Shown in pieces: positions 1-9,720 of a stretch of DNA of 64,000 nucleotides. A program made the translations under genes and the position numbers. Each line of letters starts with the position of its first letter. Position 1 is the first letter of the stretch. This DNA comes from Sneathiella chinensis (GTDB lineage Bacteria; Pseudomonadota; Alphaproteobacteria; Sneathiellales; Sneathiellaceae): NCBI RefSeq assembly GCF_012720115.1, contig NZ_VNWN01000002.1, positions 186,001 through 250,000 on the forward strand, written 5' to 3'. The notes below the pieces were generated by a model. The model made no database searches and was not told the DNA's origin. It saw nothing but the letters and a program-made list of their open reading frames with translations.

Positions 1-657
1 CACGTCAAAAACATTTTCGGCGGAACTGTCACCAATCATGGTTCTGACATCATCAAGGGTGATGGGGGTGGTATCATCCCCTTTATAGAGAACCAGTTTG
101 TCCAGTTCCTGACGGGACAGCGCCCGGTCACCGCCGAGATTTTGCCGGAGATACTCAACCGCATCCGTATTGGCGGACAAACCGGCATTTCCAAGAACTT
201 CGCGGATCAGGGCCGTAATATCCTGCGCCTTGTCCTTGTAGCAGGCGATTATTACCCCGAAAGAGGCACCGCTTACCAGCTTGACGAGAGAGGCCGTTTT
301 CTTCAGATCCCCAGCCTCAATCACGATCAGGGTGTTGGAAAGATCCGCATCCAGTGCCGGTTTCAACAGGTTGGTATGGGTATTTCCGGCGCCCCGAATG
401 CGCACCACCCGCTCACCGCCCATCATGGAAATGGCGGTGACCTCGTCCATCAGACGGGCCGGATCATCGGAGAGGTCGCCGGCAGCAATTTCGGAATAGC
501 AGAAGGGGTCATCAAGGCTGTCTACTGCGGTCAAACACAGGGCTTTTGATCGTTCCCGGACCAGCCCCTCATCCTGACCATAGACCAGAAAAACCCGGAT
601 TTTCTTATCCGGTTTCTTCAGGAAGTTTGACAGTTGTGCTGCCTTGAATTCCGCCAT
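1..657 (-). CDS. holA: DNA polymerase III subunit delta, 3' end outside window
   Basis: HolA is the clamp-loader subunit that opens the beta sliding clamp during replication. The gene reads leftwards from an ATG at 657 and is still open at base 1, so only the N-terminal 219 residues are visible. The protein begins MAEFKAAQLSNFLKK and then has VFLVYGQDEGLVRER, the typical HolA start in which the Walker-type loop is degenerate. Later come a MMGGERVVRIRG segment and a region ending in TLDDVRTMIGDSSAENVFDV, both usual for the family. The start codon directly abuts the lptE stop at 658, and leuS-lptE-holA is a common alphaproteobacterial order, so co-transcription is likely. The family is clear; the missing C-terminus cannot be assessed. 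Confidence 0.93.
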   Translation of the reverse strand, partial: MAEFKAAQLSNFLKKPDKKIRVFLVYGQDEGLVRERSKALCLTAVDSLDDPFCYSEIAAGDLSDDPARLMDEVTAISMMGGERVVRIRGAGNTHTNLLKPALDADLSNTLIVIEAGDLKKTASLVKLVSGASFGVIIACYKDKAQDITALIREVLGNAGLSANTDAVEYLRQNLGGDRALSRQELDKLVLYKGDDTTPITLDDVRTMIGDSSAENVFDV

Positions 658-1155
658 TTATCGGCTCATGTAAACGGAAAGCTGACGGTGGATTTTCTCG
701 GCCAGAACAAGGGCTGACCGCTTGCGGGCATTCTTTTCAGCGGCAAGGTTGGCAAAGTCCGAATCCACAATATTGAAGGATGCGATGGACTGGGCGCTGC
801 CCTGATACAGGGTGTTCTTGCCGGTGGAATCAAGCAGCGTATAAAGCGCCGACAGGGTCAGGTTATAGCGCGTGGTCGAGTCGTCTTCCTTAATGGCAAG
901 TCCTTGTTTTCGCTCGCTAATCTTGACCATAAGACGATATTTTGTGCCGTCCGGTGTCCCGGCAGGCGTTACCCGGTCGAGAAGCTCGTTGCGGACAATC
1001 TGGCCGGTTCGCCCCTCAATCGGCATGACATAGGTGGCGGCCAGCCTGTCACGCACGACCGAGCTGTCGTTCTGTTTTCCGTAAAGCGGCTGAAACCCGC
1101 AGGCCCCTGCAAGAAGGGCCAGCGAGATCGCGCATATCTGTTTAAATGACAACAT
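658..1155 (-). CDS. lptE: LPS-assembly lipoprotein LptE
   Basis: LptE is the outer-membrane lipoprotein plug of the LptD translocon, which inserts lipopolysaccharide into the outer leaflet. The 165-residue product has a short basic start, a hydrophobic stretch and a lipobox-like LAGAC with the lipidated Cys at residue 19, followed by GFQPLYG, a hallmark of LptE. The rest is the small single-domain fold of the family. The start overlaps the 3' end of leuS by 14 bp and the stop touches the holA start, so the three genes look translationally coupled. The lipobox has Ala rather than Leu at -3, which is tolerated. Confidence 0.9.
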   Translation of the reverse strand: MLSFKQICAISLALLAGACGFQPLYGKQNDSSVVRDRLAATYVMPIEGRTGQIVRNELLDRVTPAGTPDGTKYRLMVKISERKQGLAIKEDDSTTRYNLTLSALYTLLDSTGKNTLYQGSAQSIASFNIVDSDFANLAAEKNARKRSALVLAEKIHRQLSVYMSR

Positions 1156-3706
1156 TCACAATCCGGTTTGGGACAACAATGACCTTGCGAACAGGATTAT
1201 CCCCGATCGCCGTTTGAACATTCGGCTGGGCAAGGGCGATTTCCTCAACCTTGGCCGCATCCTCATCCTTGGCCACCTCGATCGTGGCGCGCAGCTTGCC
1301 TTTAACCTGAACCGCCATGGTAACCGTGTTATCCACGGTCAGGCTTTCGATGGCAACCGGCCACGGACTGTCGGCCAAAAGCACGTCATGACCCACGGTT
1401 TGCCACAGTTCTTCGGCCAGATGGGGCATCATGGGGCCGACGAGGCCGATCATGATTTCCATGGCTTCCCGAAGGGCGAAGGCATCGCCTTCATTACCCT
1501 CAGCGGGTTTGAAATCGGCAAGGGAACTCATGAACTTGTACAGGGCGGCGATGGCACTGTTGAAATGCAGTTTCTCGATATTGTCTGTGACCTGCACAAT
1601 GGTCTTGTGGGCCTCTTTCCGAAGGGACAGGGCCGCATCGGAGAAGGTATCCGGGGCAGGGGTGCCAGACGCCGCAGCCTTGTCCGCATTCTCGGTTACA
1701 AAGCGGTGCAGGCGATGCTTGAAGCGCCATGCGCCGGTGGCACCGGCATCGGTCCATTCCATATCCCGGTCGGGCGGGCTGTCGGACAGCACGAACCAGC
1801 GGGCCGCATCCGCGCCGAACTTGTCGATGATCTCGCCCGGATCGACAACGTTCTTCTTGGACTTGGACATTTTCTCGACGCCGCCAATGGTGACGGGCTC
1901 GCCTGTTTCCACATGGACCGGTTCGCCGGCATCATTGTGGACAACCTCGTGCGGGAACAGCCACGTGCCGTTCTTGCTGCGATAGGTTTCATGGGTGACC
2001 ATGCCTTGCGTGAACAGGCCGCTGAACGGCTCCTTGATGTCCACGGCACCGGTTTCCTGCATGGCGCGGGTAAAGAAGCGGGAATAGAGAAGATGCAGGA
2101 TCGCATGTTCAATACCGCCAATATACTGATCCACCGGCAGCCAGTAATCCACATCATCCTTGCTGACGGGATCGTCGTTGCGCGGGGCACAGAACCGGGC
2201 AAAATACCAGGAACTGTCCACGAAGGTATCCATGGTGTCCGTTTCGCGAACCGCATCGGCGCCGCAGGACGGGCAGGCGGTGTGTTTCCAGCTTGGGTGA
2301 TGATCCAGCGGGTTGCCCGGCTTGTCAAAGGTGACGTCTTCCGGCAGTTCGATCGGCAGGTTTTCCGCCTTTTCAGGAACGGTACCACAGGCATCGCAGT
2401 GGATAACCGGGATCGGGCAGCCCCAATAGCGCTGACGGGACAGGCCCCAGTCGCGGAGGCGATAGTTCAACGTGGCCTCGCCGCGACCGCTTTCTTCCAG
2501 GCGGCGGATAATCTCGGTTTTGGCGGCTTCGCTGTCCAGACCGTTCAGGAAATCGGAATTGACGATTTTTCCCGGATCCGTATAGGCCGTATCACCGATC
2601 GGTTCGTTTTCCGCCCCTTCAGGAGCGACAACGCGAAGGACTTCAAGATCATATTTGCGGGCAAAATCAAGGTCACGCTGATCATGGCCGGGGCAGGCGA
2701 AGATGGCGCCGGTGCCGTAATCCATCAGGACAAAGTTGGCCACATAGATGGGCAGGGTCTTGCCTTCGATAAAGGGATGATCCACGGTCAGGCCGGTGAA
2801 AACGCCTTTTTTCTCTGCTTTTTCAATGGCTTCCTCGCTGGTTCCCATACGGTGGCACTCGGCCACAAACTCGGCAATAGCGTCATTGTCCTTCATCAGT
2901 TTCTGGGTCAGCGGATGGTCCGCTGAAATGCCCATGAAGCTGGCCCCGAACAGCGTGTCTGGCCGGGTGGTGTAGATTTCCAGCGTGTCATCGGATCCGG
3001 TGATCTGGAAATGAACGCGGGCACCGCGGGACTTACCGATCCAGTTTTCCTGCATCAGGCGGACTCGGTCCGGCCAGCGGTCAAGGCTTTCAAGCCCGGT
3101 CAGAAGGTCGTCACTGAAATCGGAGATCCGGAACATCCACTGGTTCAATTTACGCTTTTCAACGAGGGCACCGGAGCGCCAACCGCGCCCGTCGATGACC
3201 TGTTCGTTGGCCAGAACAGTCATGTCAACCGGGTCCCAGTTGACCCAGCTTTCCTTGCGGTAAACCAGCCCTTTTTCAAGGAAATCAAGGAACAGCTTCT
3301 GTTGTTTGCCGTAATATCCCGGATGACAGGTGGCCAGTTCCTTGCTCCAGTCAAGGGACAGGCCCATGCTTTTCAGTTCGGTCCGCATGTTGGCGATGTT
3401 GGCATAGGTCCATTCGGCGGGGTGAACCCCCTTGTCCCGTGCGGCATTTTCCGCCGGCAGGCCAAATGCGTCCCATCCCATGGGGTGCAGGACGTTGAAC
3501 CCCCGGGCCCGCTTGTACCGCGCCACCACGTCGCCCATGGTGTAGTTCCTGACATGGCCGATATGGATATTCCCGGACGGATAGGGGAACATTTCCAGGA
3601 CATAGTATTTGGGGCGGGAGGTGTCGGTCTCGACCTCAAAGGTTTTTTCCTGCTCCCATCGGGACTGCCATTTGGCTTCGATTTCTTTCGCGTTATAGCG
3701 GGACAT
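1142..3706 (-). CDS. leuS: Leucyl-tRNA synthetase
   Basis: LeuS charges tRNA-Leu with leucine in the cytoplasm. An ATG at 3706 gives 854 residues beginning [14 protein letters not shown], the usual LeuS start; the frame is open 12 codons further upstream but that extension is atypical. The class I HIGH signature (HIGH, residues 48-51, in [15 protein letters not shown]) and KMSKS (in [11 protein letters not shown], about residue 615) are both intact. The CP1 editing domain lies between them ([12 protein letters not shown]). Paired CxxC elements sit in the zinc-binding insertion. Length fits the bacterial family. It heads the leuS-lptE-holA operon. A tRNA-Leu gene lies elsewhere in this window at 40758-40844. 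Confidence 0.97.
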   Translation of the reverse strand: MSRYNAKEIEAKWQSRWEQEKTFEVETDTSRPKYYVLEMFPYPSGNIHIGHVRNYTMGDVVARYKRARGFNVLHPMGWDAFGLPAENAARDKGVHPAEWTYANIANMRTELKSMGLSLDWSKELATCHPGYYGKQQKLFLDFLEKGLVYRKESWVNWDPVDMTVLANEQVIDGRGWRSGALVEKRKLNQWMFRISDFSDDLLTGLESLDRWPDRVRLMQENWIGKSRGARVHFQITGSDDTLEIYTTRPDTLFGASFMGISADHPLTQKLMKDNDAIAEFVAECHRMGTSEEAIEKAEKKGVFTGLTVDHPFIEGKTLPIYVANFVLMDYGTGAIFACPGHDQRDLDFARKYDLEVLRVVAPEGAENEPIGDTAYTDPGKIVNSDFLNGLDSEAAKTEIIRRLEESGRGEATLNYRLRDWGLSRQRYWGCPIPVIHCDACGTVPEKAENLPIELPEDVTFDKPGNPLDHHPSWKHTACPSCGADAVRETDTMDTFVDSSWYFARFCAPRNDDPVSKDDVDYWLPVDQYIGGIEHAILHLLYSRFFTRAMQETGAVDIKEPFSGLFTQGMVTHETYRSKNGTWLFPHEVVHNDAGEPVHVETGEPVTIGGVEKMSKSKKNVVDPGEIIDKFGADAARWFVLSDSPPDRDMEWTDAGATGAWRFKHRLHRFVTENADKAAASGTPAPDTFSDAALSLRKEAHKTIVQVTDNIEKLHFNSAIAALYKFMSSLADFKPAEGNEGDAFALREAMEIMIGLVGPMMPHLAEELWQTVGHDVLLADSPWPVAIESLTVDNTVTMAVQVKGKLRATIEVAKDEDAAKVEEIALAQPNVQTAIGDNPVRKVIVVPNRIVNVVI

Positions 3707-3742
3707 AGTCTTACTACCGGGTTCGTCGTCAGTGAATATCAA

Positions 3743-3780
3743 AAATGAAAATGTGCAGCACGTCCGTACTGCACATCTGT
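3743..3780 (-). terminator. Hairpin downstream of the DUF3576 gene
   Basis: An 8-bp perfect inverted repeat ATGTGCAG (3751-3758) / CTGCACAT (3769-3776) encloses a 10-base loop. Read on the minus strand the stem is followed by TTTCATTTTTG, an interrupted T-run. It lies between the DUF3576 gene and the leuS start and probably ends the DUF3576 transcript. Confidence 0.55.
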
Positions 3781-3820
3781 AATGAACGGTTGCGGAGGCA
3801 TTTGCATCCCGGGGTGGGGA

Positions 3821-4363
3821 TCAGTTGCCTTCGCGGGTAATCCTGAGTTCCCGCGCCCGTTTCAGGATCGCGTTTTCAAGATTGGTAATTGTTTTCGGTG
3901 TCAGCTCAACCGGGATCCAGTTGTTGGTGGTGTCCAGGTTCTGTTTGAAGGCCGCAACCCGAAGGCCGTCTGCCCGAAGCCTGCGATCCAGAATATAGAC
4001 CGTCACCTTGAAACGCTCGCCCGGGGATTCCGGCGGGATATACCAGTCGGTGATGATCACGCCGCCAAATGGATCGGCGGATGTCAGGGGCATGAAGGAC
4101 AGGGTGTCAAGGGAGGCACGCCACAGATAGCTGTTGACGCCAATGCCGCTGCCACCCTGTTCGCTTTCAAGGCTCTTGGACCCGCCGAACAGGCCACCAT
4201 CACCAAAGATTGTTTCGTCGGTGGGACGACCGGTCTGGTAGACCTTGCCTTTATATTCTTCAGGGAAGCTGGAGGATGTACCCAGATTACTACTACATCC
4301 TGTCAGGCCGATGGCAAACAACAAGGCAAGACAGGCACCCAACCGGAAGCGGCTCAACTGCAT
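3821..4363 (-). CDS. DUF3576 family lipoprotein
   Basis: A 180-residue predicted lipoprotein. Residues 1-23 form a signal peptide with lipobox LTGC and the acylated Cys at 23. The mature part starts Ser/Gly-rich and contains a GGLFGG element, then a compact domain (IGVNSYLWRASLDTLSFMPL, a DWYIPP segment) that matches DUF3576, a family of unknown function widespread in alphaproteobacteria. An envelope role is inference from the signal. It is divergent from the porin at 4767 and followed by a hairpin before leuS, so it is probably monocistronic. Confidence 0.82.
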   Translation of the reverse strand: MQLSRFRLGACLALLFAIGLTGCSSNLGTSSSFPEEYKGKVYQTGRPTDETIFGDGGLFGGSKSLESEQGGSGIGVNSYLWRASLDTLSFMPLTSADPFGGVIITDWYIPPESPGERFKVTVYILDRRLRADGLRVAAFKQNLDTTNNWIPVELTPKTITNLENAILKRARELRITREGN

Positions 4364-4766
4364 AGACCAAATCCTTAAATTTCACGCCCCTGCCGTTATG
4401 GAAACAGGGGGAACAGAATCACGTTTCCCGCAGTCTAATGCAGCTTTTCCTTTGGAACAACTGCGGAAACGGAACAAGGCGGGCAAGCGGGCCTCTTTTT
4501 TATCGCTGGGTTGGTTGTATTCCCTGCATATCCATAAAATTTATCGAAAATTACCGTACGCTCAATACGAGAATCGAGGTGCAGGTGACGGTTTGTGACT
4601 TTTTGAGCACAGTTTCTACAAAATAGGGAAAACGCCGGGGGGCATCTGCTTGACCGGTGAGGGCAACAGGCGGTTTACTCGCTCTTGGCTAACAGGGCCC
4701 TTGCTGCCTTGCGTCGTTAATTTCAAACTTATTTTCTCTGGCTTGTATGAGCGGAGGGGAGACAAA
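4364..4766. other. Intergenic region between the DUF3576 gene and the porin
   Basis: A 403-bp non-coding stretch, more AT-rich in its middle, holding the divergent promoters of the DUF3576 gene and the porin. One possible plus-strand promoter is TTGTGA (4593-4598), an 18-bp spacer and TACAAA (4617-4622), which would give a porin leader of roughly 140 bases. TTGACC near 4650 is an alternative -35. Short reading frames here have no recognisable product. I saw no riboswitch. Confidence 0.4.
4593..4622 (+). promoter_or_regulatory. Possible sigma-70 promoter of the porin
   Basis: TTGTGA at 4593-4598, an 18-bp spacer, and TACAAA at 4617-4622. Both boxes are imperfect. The site is about 145 bp upstream of the porin ATG. 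It is proposed on position and sequence only. Confidence 0.3.
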
Positions 4767-5840
4767 ATGAAAAAAGTAATCTTGGGCACAACAGCTTTGG
4801 TCGCTGCAAGTGCACTCACAGCCGGTACAGCTTCTGCCGCTGAAGGAATTAAACTGAACCTCGGTGGTTACCTGCAGTCTTCATTCGTCGTTGCTGACTA
4901 CGACGATGGCGATCAGCTGCCGACAGACGTTCGTCACGAAGGCGAAGTTTTCTTCACTGGTTCCACAACCCTGGACAACGGCCTGAAATTCGGTGTCAAC
5001 ATCCAGCTCGAAGCTTACACAGCTTCTGACCAGATCGACGAAACTTTCATGTTTGTTGAAGGTTCTTTCGGTCGTGTAAACGTCGGTTCTGAAGACTCTG
5101 CTGCATACCTGATGCACTACTCTTCTCCGTCACCGGTTCCGGCTTGGGGCCTGGTTTCTCCGAACGCCAACGCTTCTGGCCTCGGAAACCCGTCAACTCT
5201 GCCGAACGAACTGGGCGACTCTGACAAGATCACCTACTTCACACCGCGTTTCGCTGGCTTCCAGGTTGGTGCTTCTTTCACTCCGGACGGAGATAAAGAA
5301 ACAACAAGCGCGACTGTTTACGCTCCGATCGCCAACGAAGGCGTTGAAGACGAAGCATACTCTTTCGGTGTAAACTACCAGAACACCTTCAACGATTTCT
5401 CCGTTGGCGCGTCTCTGGGTTACCAGCTGATCACTCGTGACCTCGCTGTTCTTGAGGACACAGACGAAATCGCAGCCGGCCTGACTGTTGGCTTCGGTGG
5501 CTTCAACGTTGGTGCAGCTTACAAGTTCACCGACAACGATTCCGGTATCGAAGATCTGGAACGCGAAGACTGGAACGTTGGTGTAACCTACGGCCAGGGT
5601 CCTTGGGAAATCGGCGTACAGTACGCTGGTGTTAAGTACGACGATCTGGGTGACGGCGATCTGCACGCTTGGGTCATCGGCGGTAACTACGTTCTCGGCC
5701 CGGGAATCACCGCATTCGGTGGCGTCCAGTTCTGGGATGCTGACGATGAATATGTATTCGTCAACGATGCTCTGTCTGGTGTTTCCGGCACAGGCAACGA
5801 CGCGACTGTATTCTTCGTAGGTACAGCTCTCTCCTTCTAA
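4767..5840 (+). CDS. Gram-negative porin
   Basis: A 357-residue outer-membrane beta-barrel porin for diffusion of small hydrophilic solutes. The ATG at 4767 is preceded by a strong ribosome-binding site (GGAGGGGA, 4753-4760); the frame is open upstream but that extension is not a signal peptide. Residues 1-24 are a classical signal peptide with cleavage after ASA. The mature protein alternates aromatic and polar residues, with repeated glycine-aromatic strand patterns (GVNYQNTFNDFSVGASLGYQL), acidic loops, and the C-terminal Phe (FVGTALSF) recognised by the BAM machinery. Codons end in T or C much more uniformly (GCT, GGT, TCT, CTG) than in neighbouring genes, which suggests high expression. 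A strong terminator follows directly. Substrate specificity cannot be read. Confidence 0.92.
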   Translation: MKKVILGTTALVAASALTAGTASAAEGIKLNLGGYLQSSFVVADYDDGDQLPTDVRHEGEVFFTGSTTLDNGLKFGVNIQLEAYTASDQIDETFMFVEGSFGRVNVGSEDSAAYLMHYSSPSPVPAWGLVSPNANASGLGNPSTLPNELGDSDKITYFTPRFAGFQVGASFTPDGDKETTSATVYAPIANEGVEDEAYSFGVNYQNTFNDFSVGASLGYQLITRDLAVLEDTDEIAAGLTVGFGGFNVGAAYKFTDNDSGIEDLEREDWNVGVTYGQGPWEIGVQYAGVKYDDLGDGDLHAWVIGGNYVLGPGITAFGGVQFWDADDEYVFVNDALSGVSGTGNDATVFFVGTALSF

Positions 5841-5867
5841 TTCGAAGGACAGAAACCGTATTACGGG

Positions 5868-5898
5868 AGGGACAGGCTTTTGGCCTGTCCCTTTTTTA
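5868..5898 (+). terminator. Rho-independent terminator of the porin
   Basis: A perfect 10-bp stem (AGGGACAGGC, 5868-5877, with GCCTGTCCCT, 5883-5892), loop TTTTG, running into six T residues. It lies 27 bp after the porin stop. Confidence 0.92.
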
Positions 5899-6007
5899 TT
5901 GCCTGAAATCTTCAGGGGGAAGACCTGCGCTTGCCTGTGCCCGTGGCCAGTGTGTAGATTACGGGTCAGTTGTTTGAAACCTATTGTCAAAGAAGAGCAG
6001 GTGATCC

Positions 6008-6835
6008 ATGGGCGGCATCATGTGGCTGGCATCCTATCCAAAGTCTGGAAATACGTGGATGCGGTCTTTTCTCAGCAACCTGATCCAGAACAAGCCGGAT
6101 GCGGTCAATATCAATGAACTGTCTCAGTTTGCCTATAGCGATAGCCAGAAATTCTGGTATGAGCAGGCGGCAGGCGGTTCTCTTGATGGGCTTTCAGCAG
6201 AACAGAAAATGGCCCTGACCCCGAAGGCGCAGCGCCTGATGACGGCATCCCGGCCCCAGTCCGTCTTTGTGAAGACCCATAACCAACTGGCGACCAACCA
6301 TGGTGTTCCCTTTGTCACTGCAGAAGAAACCGTGGGCGCCATCTATATCGTTCGCAATCCGCTGGATGTGGCGATCAGCTACGCCAACCATTCGGGAATC
6401 AGCATCGATGAAAGCATCGATTTCATGAACAACCCGGCGGCCGATACGCCCGAAGACGCGTATAAAATGCCGCAAAGCTACGGGACCTGGTCAAACCATG
6501 TGACAAGCTGGCAGAAATTCAATCCGCGATACCTGCATTTCGTTCGCTATGAAGACATGCTGCTGAAGCCGGGCAAGACCTTCTCCGGTGTGGTTAAGTT
6601 TCTGGGGATCAAGGTTCCCAAAAACCAGATCGCCAAGGCCATCAAGCAATCCTCTTTCAAGGTTCTGCAAAATCAGGAACAAAAGGAAGGCTTTTCAGAA
6701 CGGCCCGACAGTGCGGACCGTTTTTTCAGAAGTGGCAAGGCCGGTGAATGGAAAACCGTTCTGAGCCCGGAACAGGTCACCAGGATCGTCGATGCCCATC
6801 ACGATCATATGGAGAAACTGGGATATCTGCCCTGA
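6008..6835 (+). CDS. Sulfotransferase domain protein
   Basis: A 275-residue PAPS-dependent sulfotransferase-family protein that would transfer a sulfuryl group to a hydroxyl or amine acceptor. The 5'-phosphosulfate loop is clear at residues 9-17 (SYPKSGNTW), and the 3'-phosphate-binding motif with Arg116 and Ser124 lies in YIVRNPLDVAISY. The C-terminal SDRFFRSGKAGEW-like element (here SADRFFRSGKAGEWK) is also characteristic of the Sulfotransfer_1 fold. No signal peptide, so it is cytosolic. The acceptor is unknown; a glycolipid or surface polysaccharide is possible. It follows the porin after a terminator and therefore has its own promoter. Its 3' end overlaps the convergent TenI-like gene by 59 bp. 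Confidence 0.88.
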   Translation: MGGIMWLASYPKSGNTWMRSFLSNLIQNKPDAVNINELSQFAYSDSQKFWYEQAAGGSLDGLSAEQKMALTPKAQRLMTASRPQSVFVKTHNQLATNHGVPFVTAEETVGAIYIVRNPLDVAISYANHSGISIDESIDFMNNPAADTPEDAYKMPQSYGTWSNHVTSWQKFNPRYLHFVRYEDMLLKPGKTFSGVVKFLGIKVPKNQIAKAIKQSSFKVLQNQEQKEGFSERPDSADRFFRSGKAGEWKTVLSPEQVTRIVDAHHDHMEKLGYLP

Positions 6836-7412
6836 CGGTTCCGAGCGACCGGAATTCACCTTTTTCAAAGCCGTCAATGGCGCCAAACCCGGCAAAGGGC
6901 AGCAGGGAAAGCTGTTGCCAGCTTTTGGGGGTGATACCACCAAGCGCATAAACCGGGATCGGGATATCCCGAAGCAGGAGGCCTGCCCGCACCGGCCCCA
7001 GGGTCCTGGCACCCGGATGACTTCGGGTTGGGAACAGGGGGGAGAGAAAGGCCGCATCCGCACCGACCCTGGCGGCCAGATGAAGACTTCTTCTTGAATG
7101 GCAGGCCACCGTAAAGGTAAGCCCGGGATATCGGGATTTTAGCCGGGGCACCTGCGGTATCCGGTATTCAGGCAGATGGCATCCGGGCACCTTCAGGCGG
7201 GCCGATAATGCCGGATCATTCGAAATTGAAAGCCTTAATCGCCGTTCTTTGCAAATTTCGGATAGTTGTTCGGCCATATTTGCACGATCGGGCGTGTTAT
7301 AGTGGCGCAGGATAATACCGCATCCCTTCGGAAGCTGATCCGCTATTCGACGGGGATCAAGACCGCGTTTATCATCGGTAAAATAATAGAAGGGCGCCAG
7401 GATATGTTCCAT
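6777..7412 (-). CDS. Thiamine phosphate synthase / TenI-like protein
   Basis: A 211-residue TIM-barrel protein of the ThiE/TenI family. ThiE joins the thiazole and pyrimidine halves of thiamine; TenI is a thiazole tautomerase. Family signs are the VGADAAFLSPLFPTRSHPGA stretch around residues 116-135, followed by VYALGGIT, which binds phosphate. The usual ThiE HxGQxD segment is not present (CHLPEYRIPQ in its place), which favours a TenI-like or diverged role over true ThiE activity. No other thi gene is adjacent and no TPP riboswitch is visible upstream. Its 3' end lies inside the last 59 bp of the sulfotransferase gene on the other strand. Confidence 0.75.
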   Translation of the reverse strand: MEHILAPFYYFTDDKRGLDPRRIADQLPKGCGIILRHYNTPDRANMAEQLSEICKERRLRLSISNDPALSARLKVPGCHLPEYRIPQVPRLKSRYPGLTFTVACHSRRSLHLAARVGADAAFLSPLFPTRSHPGARTLGPVRAGLLLRDIPIPVYALGGITPKSWQQLSLLPFAGFGAIDGFEKGEFRSLGTVRADIPVSPYDRDGHRRSW

Positions 7413-7544
7413 TCAGGGACCGTATCACCCGCCCTGTGATTTTCACAAGCATCATTGAGAAGGTTTTTTTTACCCCGCGCTTCTGCTATCAGCTTGGATG
7501 GAACCGCCGCCGCACCTGTAGCTGCAACTTTAAGGGCCTGTAAG

Positions 7545-8213
7545 ATGACTGATATTGCTAAAAACCTGAAGGAAATCGGGAACCAGATCGAGAAAACCGC
7601 CAAACGGTGGGAACGGCAGGCTCAGGACGTGACGCTTGTTGCGGTATCCAAGAAACAGCCTGTGGAAAAGATCGAGGCCGCATTGGAGGCCGGACAGCGT
7701 GTCTTTGGGGAAAACCGCGTACAGGAAGCCCAGCAGAAATGGCCGGCACTGAAAGACCGGTTTTCGGATATTGAACTGCACCTGATCGGCCCGCTTCAGA
7801 CCAACAAGGCGAAAGAGGCGGTGGCCCTGTTCGATGTGATCCAGACCGTGGATCGGCCAAAACTGGCGCGAATTCTGGCCGAGGAAATGAAAGCCGCAGG
7901 AAAGACCATCCCGGTTTATGTTCAGGTCAATATAGGCGAGGAAGAACAGAAATCAGGCATCCTTCCCAAGGATGCGGATGCCTTTATCGAAAGTTGCCGC
8001 ACCGAGCATGGCCTTGATGTCGCAGGGTTGATGTGTATCCCCCCGGCAGAGGAGCAGCCGGCCCCGTTTTTTGCCATGCTGGCCCGGATCGCCGCGCGAA
8101 ACGGCCTTGAAAAACTGAGCATGGGCATGTCCGGGGATTACCAGATCGGGGTCCAGTTCGGGGCCACCTCCGTTCGGGTGGGCACCGGTATTTTTGGCGA
8201 GCGGGAGGGCTAG
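7545..8213 (+). CDS. YggS family pyridoxal phosphate homeostasis protein
   Basis: A 222-residue PLP-binding protein of the YggS/PROSC (COG0325) family, which buffers intracellular pyridoxal phosphate and has no known enzymatic activity. The ATG at 7545 gives the usual family length; 30 upstream codons are open but unlike the family. PLP is expected on Lys36 in VAVSK. Other family motifs are FGENRVQEAQQK, HLIGPLQTNK and LSMGMSGDY near the C-terminus, the last forming the phosphate cup. It stands alone between convergent and divergent neighbours. Confidence 0.93.
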   Translation: MTDIAKNLKEIGNQIEKTAKRWERQAQDVTLVAVSKKQPVEKIEAALEAGQRVFGENRVQEAQQKWPALKDRFSDIELHLIGPLQTNKAKEAVALFDVIQTVDRPKLARILAEEMKAAGKTIPVYVQVNIGEEEQKSGILPKDADAFIESCRTEHGLDVAGLMCIPPAEEQPAPFFAMLARIAARNGLEKLSMGMSGDYQIGVQFGATSVRVGTGIFGEREG

Positions 8214-8251
8214 TCCCGTTCATCCCATAGGGGCCGAGGAAGGCCGCACCG

Positions 8252-9652
8252 TCAGGTTTGCAAAGCGGCTCGGGTCTGAAGAAAGCGGGTCCAGTCACCG
8301 GATCGCCGGGTCAGAAGGCCAAGGACCACAGCGGTTAGCCCAAGTGCCACCAGATCGGCCACCGGGGTCGCGTACCAGCTTCCCATTTCCCCCATGACGG
8401 CCGGCAGGCCCAGGATCAGGGGCAGGGTGATGAAATAGATTTTCGTCAGGCCCAGCAACCCGGCCCGGCCTGCATCCCCGATCGCCTGAAAGAAACCCGG
8501 CAGCATGAGCAGCGGCCCGAACAGGAAATAGGTCAGGGTGACAGGGGGCAGAATGCGCGCGGTTTCCAAAATGACCGCGGCATCATCCACGAAGATATCC
8601 GCGATGGGACCGGGCAGGATCAGGAATACCAACTGCAAAAGGATGCAATAGGTTCCGGACAGCAGAAGCGACAGGCGCAGGCTTCGCAGGGTTCTGTCCC
8701 ATTGTCCGGCCCCGAAATTGTTACCGACAATGGATTGCTGCGCCAGCGTCAGGCCCAGCAGGGGCATATAGCCGAAGGTCATCAACCGGGTGACAATGCC
8801 ATAGGCGGCCATACTGGTTTCATAGGTGTCCCCATTCCAGACCTGCAACTGAAAGATGATGCTGGCGGAAATAACGGAAACCCCCACATAGCTGAGGCTG
8901 GGCGTGATGCCGAGCAGCAGATATTCCCCCCACCGACCGAGACAGGCGGTGATATGCCGGAGCCGGAATTTCAGGGAATCCTCCCGCGAATAGATATAGA
9001 CGAGGGCGCCAAGGATGGCCAAGGCCTGGGCCATAACGGTGCCGTAGGCGGTGCCGGCAACCCCCATCTGGAATTCCACCACCAGAATATAGTTGAACAG
9101 GATATTCAGCAGGGTGGACAGCAGACTGATGATGGTCAGGGAACCGATCATCCCCTGACAGCGGAAACTGTCGCTAATCAGGGCAAGAATGAAGAACAGG
9201 AAGGAAAACCAGATGGTGATGGATATATAGGTATATCCCATGCGGGCCAGCGGTTGTGATCCATTGGCAATCCCGTTGATCACGGAGGTGCCAAACAGCG
9301 CGAACAGGGTGATCAGGGAGAGGCAGATGACAGCGGACAGGGCAAGGGCACTGACAACGGCCTTCTCGCTGTCCTCGCGCCTGCCAGCCCCCAGCAGGCG
9401 GGCCAGAACACTGGCATAGCCGGAGGAGACAAGGGTGCCAAGGGCAATGACCATCATGAACAGGGGAAAGACCATGGTCACGGCGGAAAAGGCATCGGCG
9501 CCGACAAATTCACCAACAAAATATCCATCCACAACCGTGAACAGACCATTGGTCAGCATGACCAGAATGATGGGCGTGGCAACTTTCGCGTATAGCAACC
9601 CGAGGGAGCCGCGCAGAAAGATGTTATCTTGTGTGTTGATCCCCGTTTCCAT
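8252..9652 (-). CDS. MATE family efflux transporter
   Basis: A 466-residue multidrug and toxin extrusion family protein: an inner-membrane antiporter with about twelve hydrophobic segments in two six-helix bundles. The first helices contain VDGYFVGEFVGADAFSAV, typical of MATE proteins, and the middle holds the GMIGSL and LNILFNYILV stretches of the second bundle. An AAGGA-type ribosome-binding site precedes the ATG at 9652. It is divergent from a TetR regulator at 9769, with two overlapping perfect palindromes between them, so it is probably the repressed target. Substrates are unknown. Confidence 0.92.
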   Translation of the reverse strand: METGINTQDNIFLRGSLGLLYAKVATPIILVMLTNGLFTVVDGYFVGEFVGADAFSAVTMVFPLFMMVIALGTLVSSGYASVLARLLGAGRREDSEKAVVSALALSAVICLSLITLFALFGTSVINGIANGSQPLARMGYTYISITIWFSFLFFILALISDSFRCQGMIGSLTIISLLSTLLNILFNYILVVEFQMGVAGTAYGTVMAQALAILGALVYIYSREDSLKFRLRHITACLGRWGEYLLLGITPSLSYVGVSVISASIIFQLQVWNGDTYETSMAAYGIVTRLMTFGYMPLLGLTLAQQSIVGNNFGAGQWDRTLRSLRLSLLLSGTYCILLQLVFLILPGPIADIFVDDAAVILETARILPPVTLTYFLFGPLLMLPGFFQAIGDAGRAGLLGLTKIYFITLPLILGLPAVMGEMGSWYATPVADLVALGLTAVVLGLLTRRSGDWTRFLQTRAALQT

Positions 9653-9720
9653 TCAGGTATCCTTTATCTGGGTGCCAAATGCTTGCTTTTTATGAGCAGG
9701 TTGTTACTTTTACAAAGTGT

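Noticed and set aside
1214-2926. 570-codon open frame opposite leuS
   Set aside because: It lies wholly inside leuS on the other strand, has no domain or start signal, and its length follows from the biased codon use of leuS.
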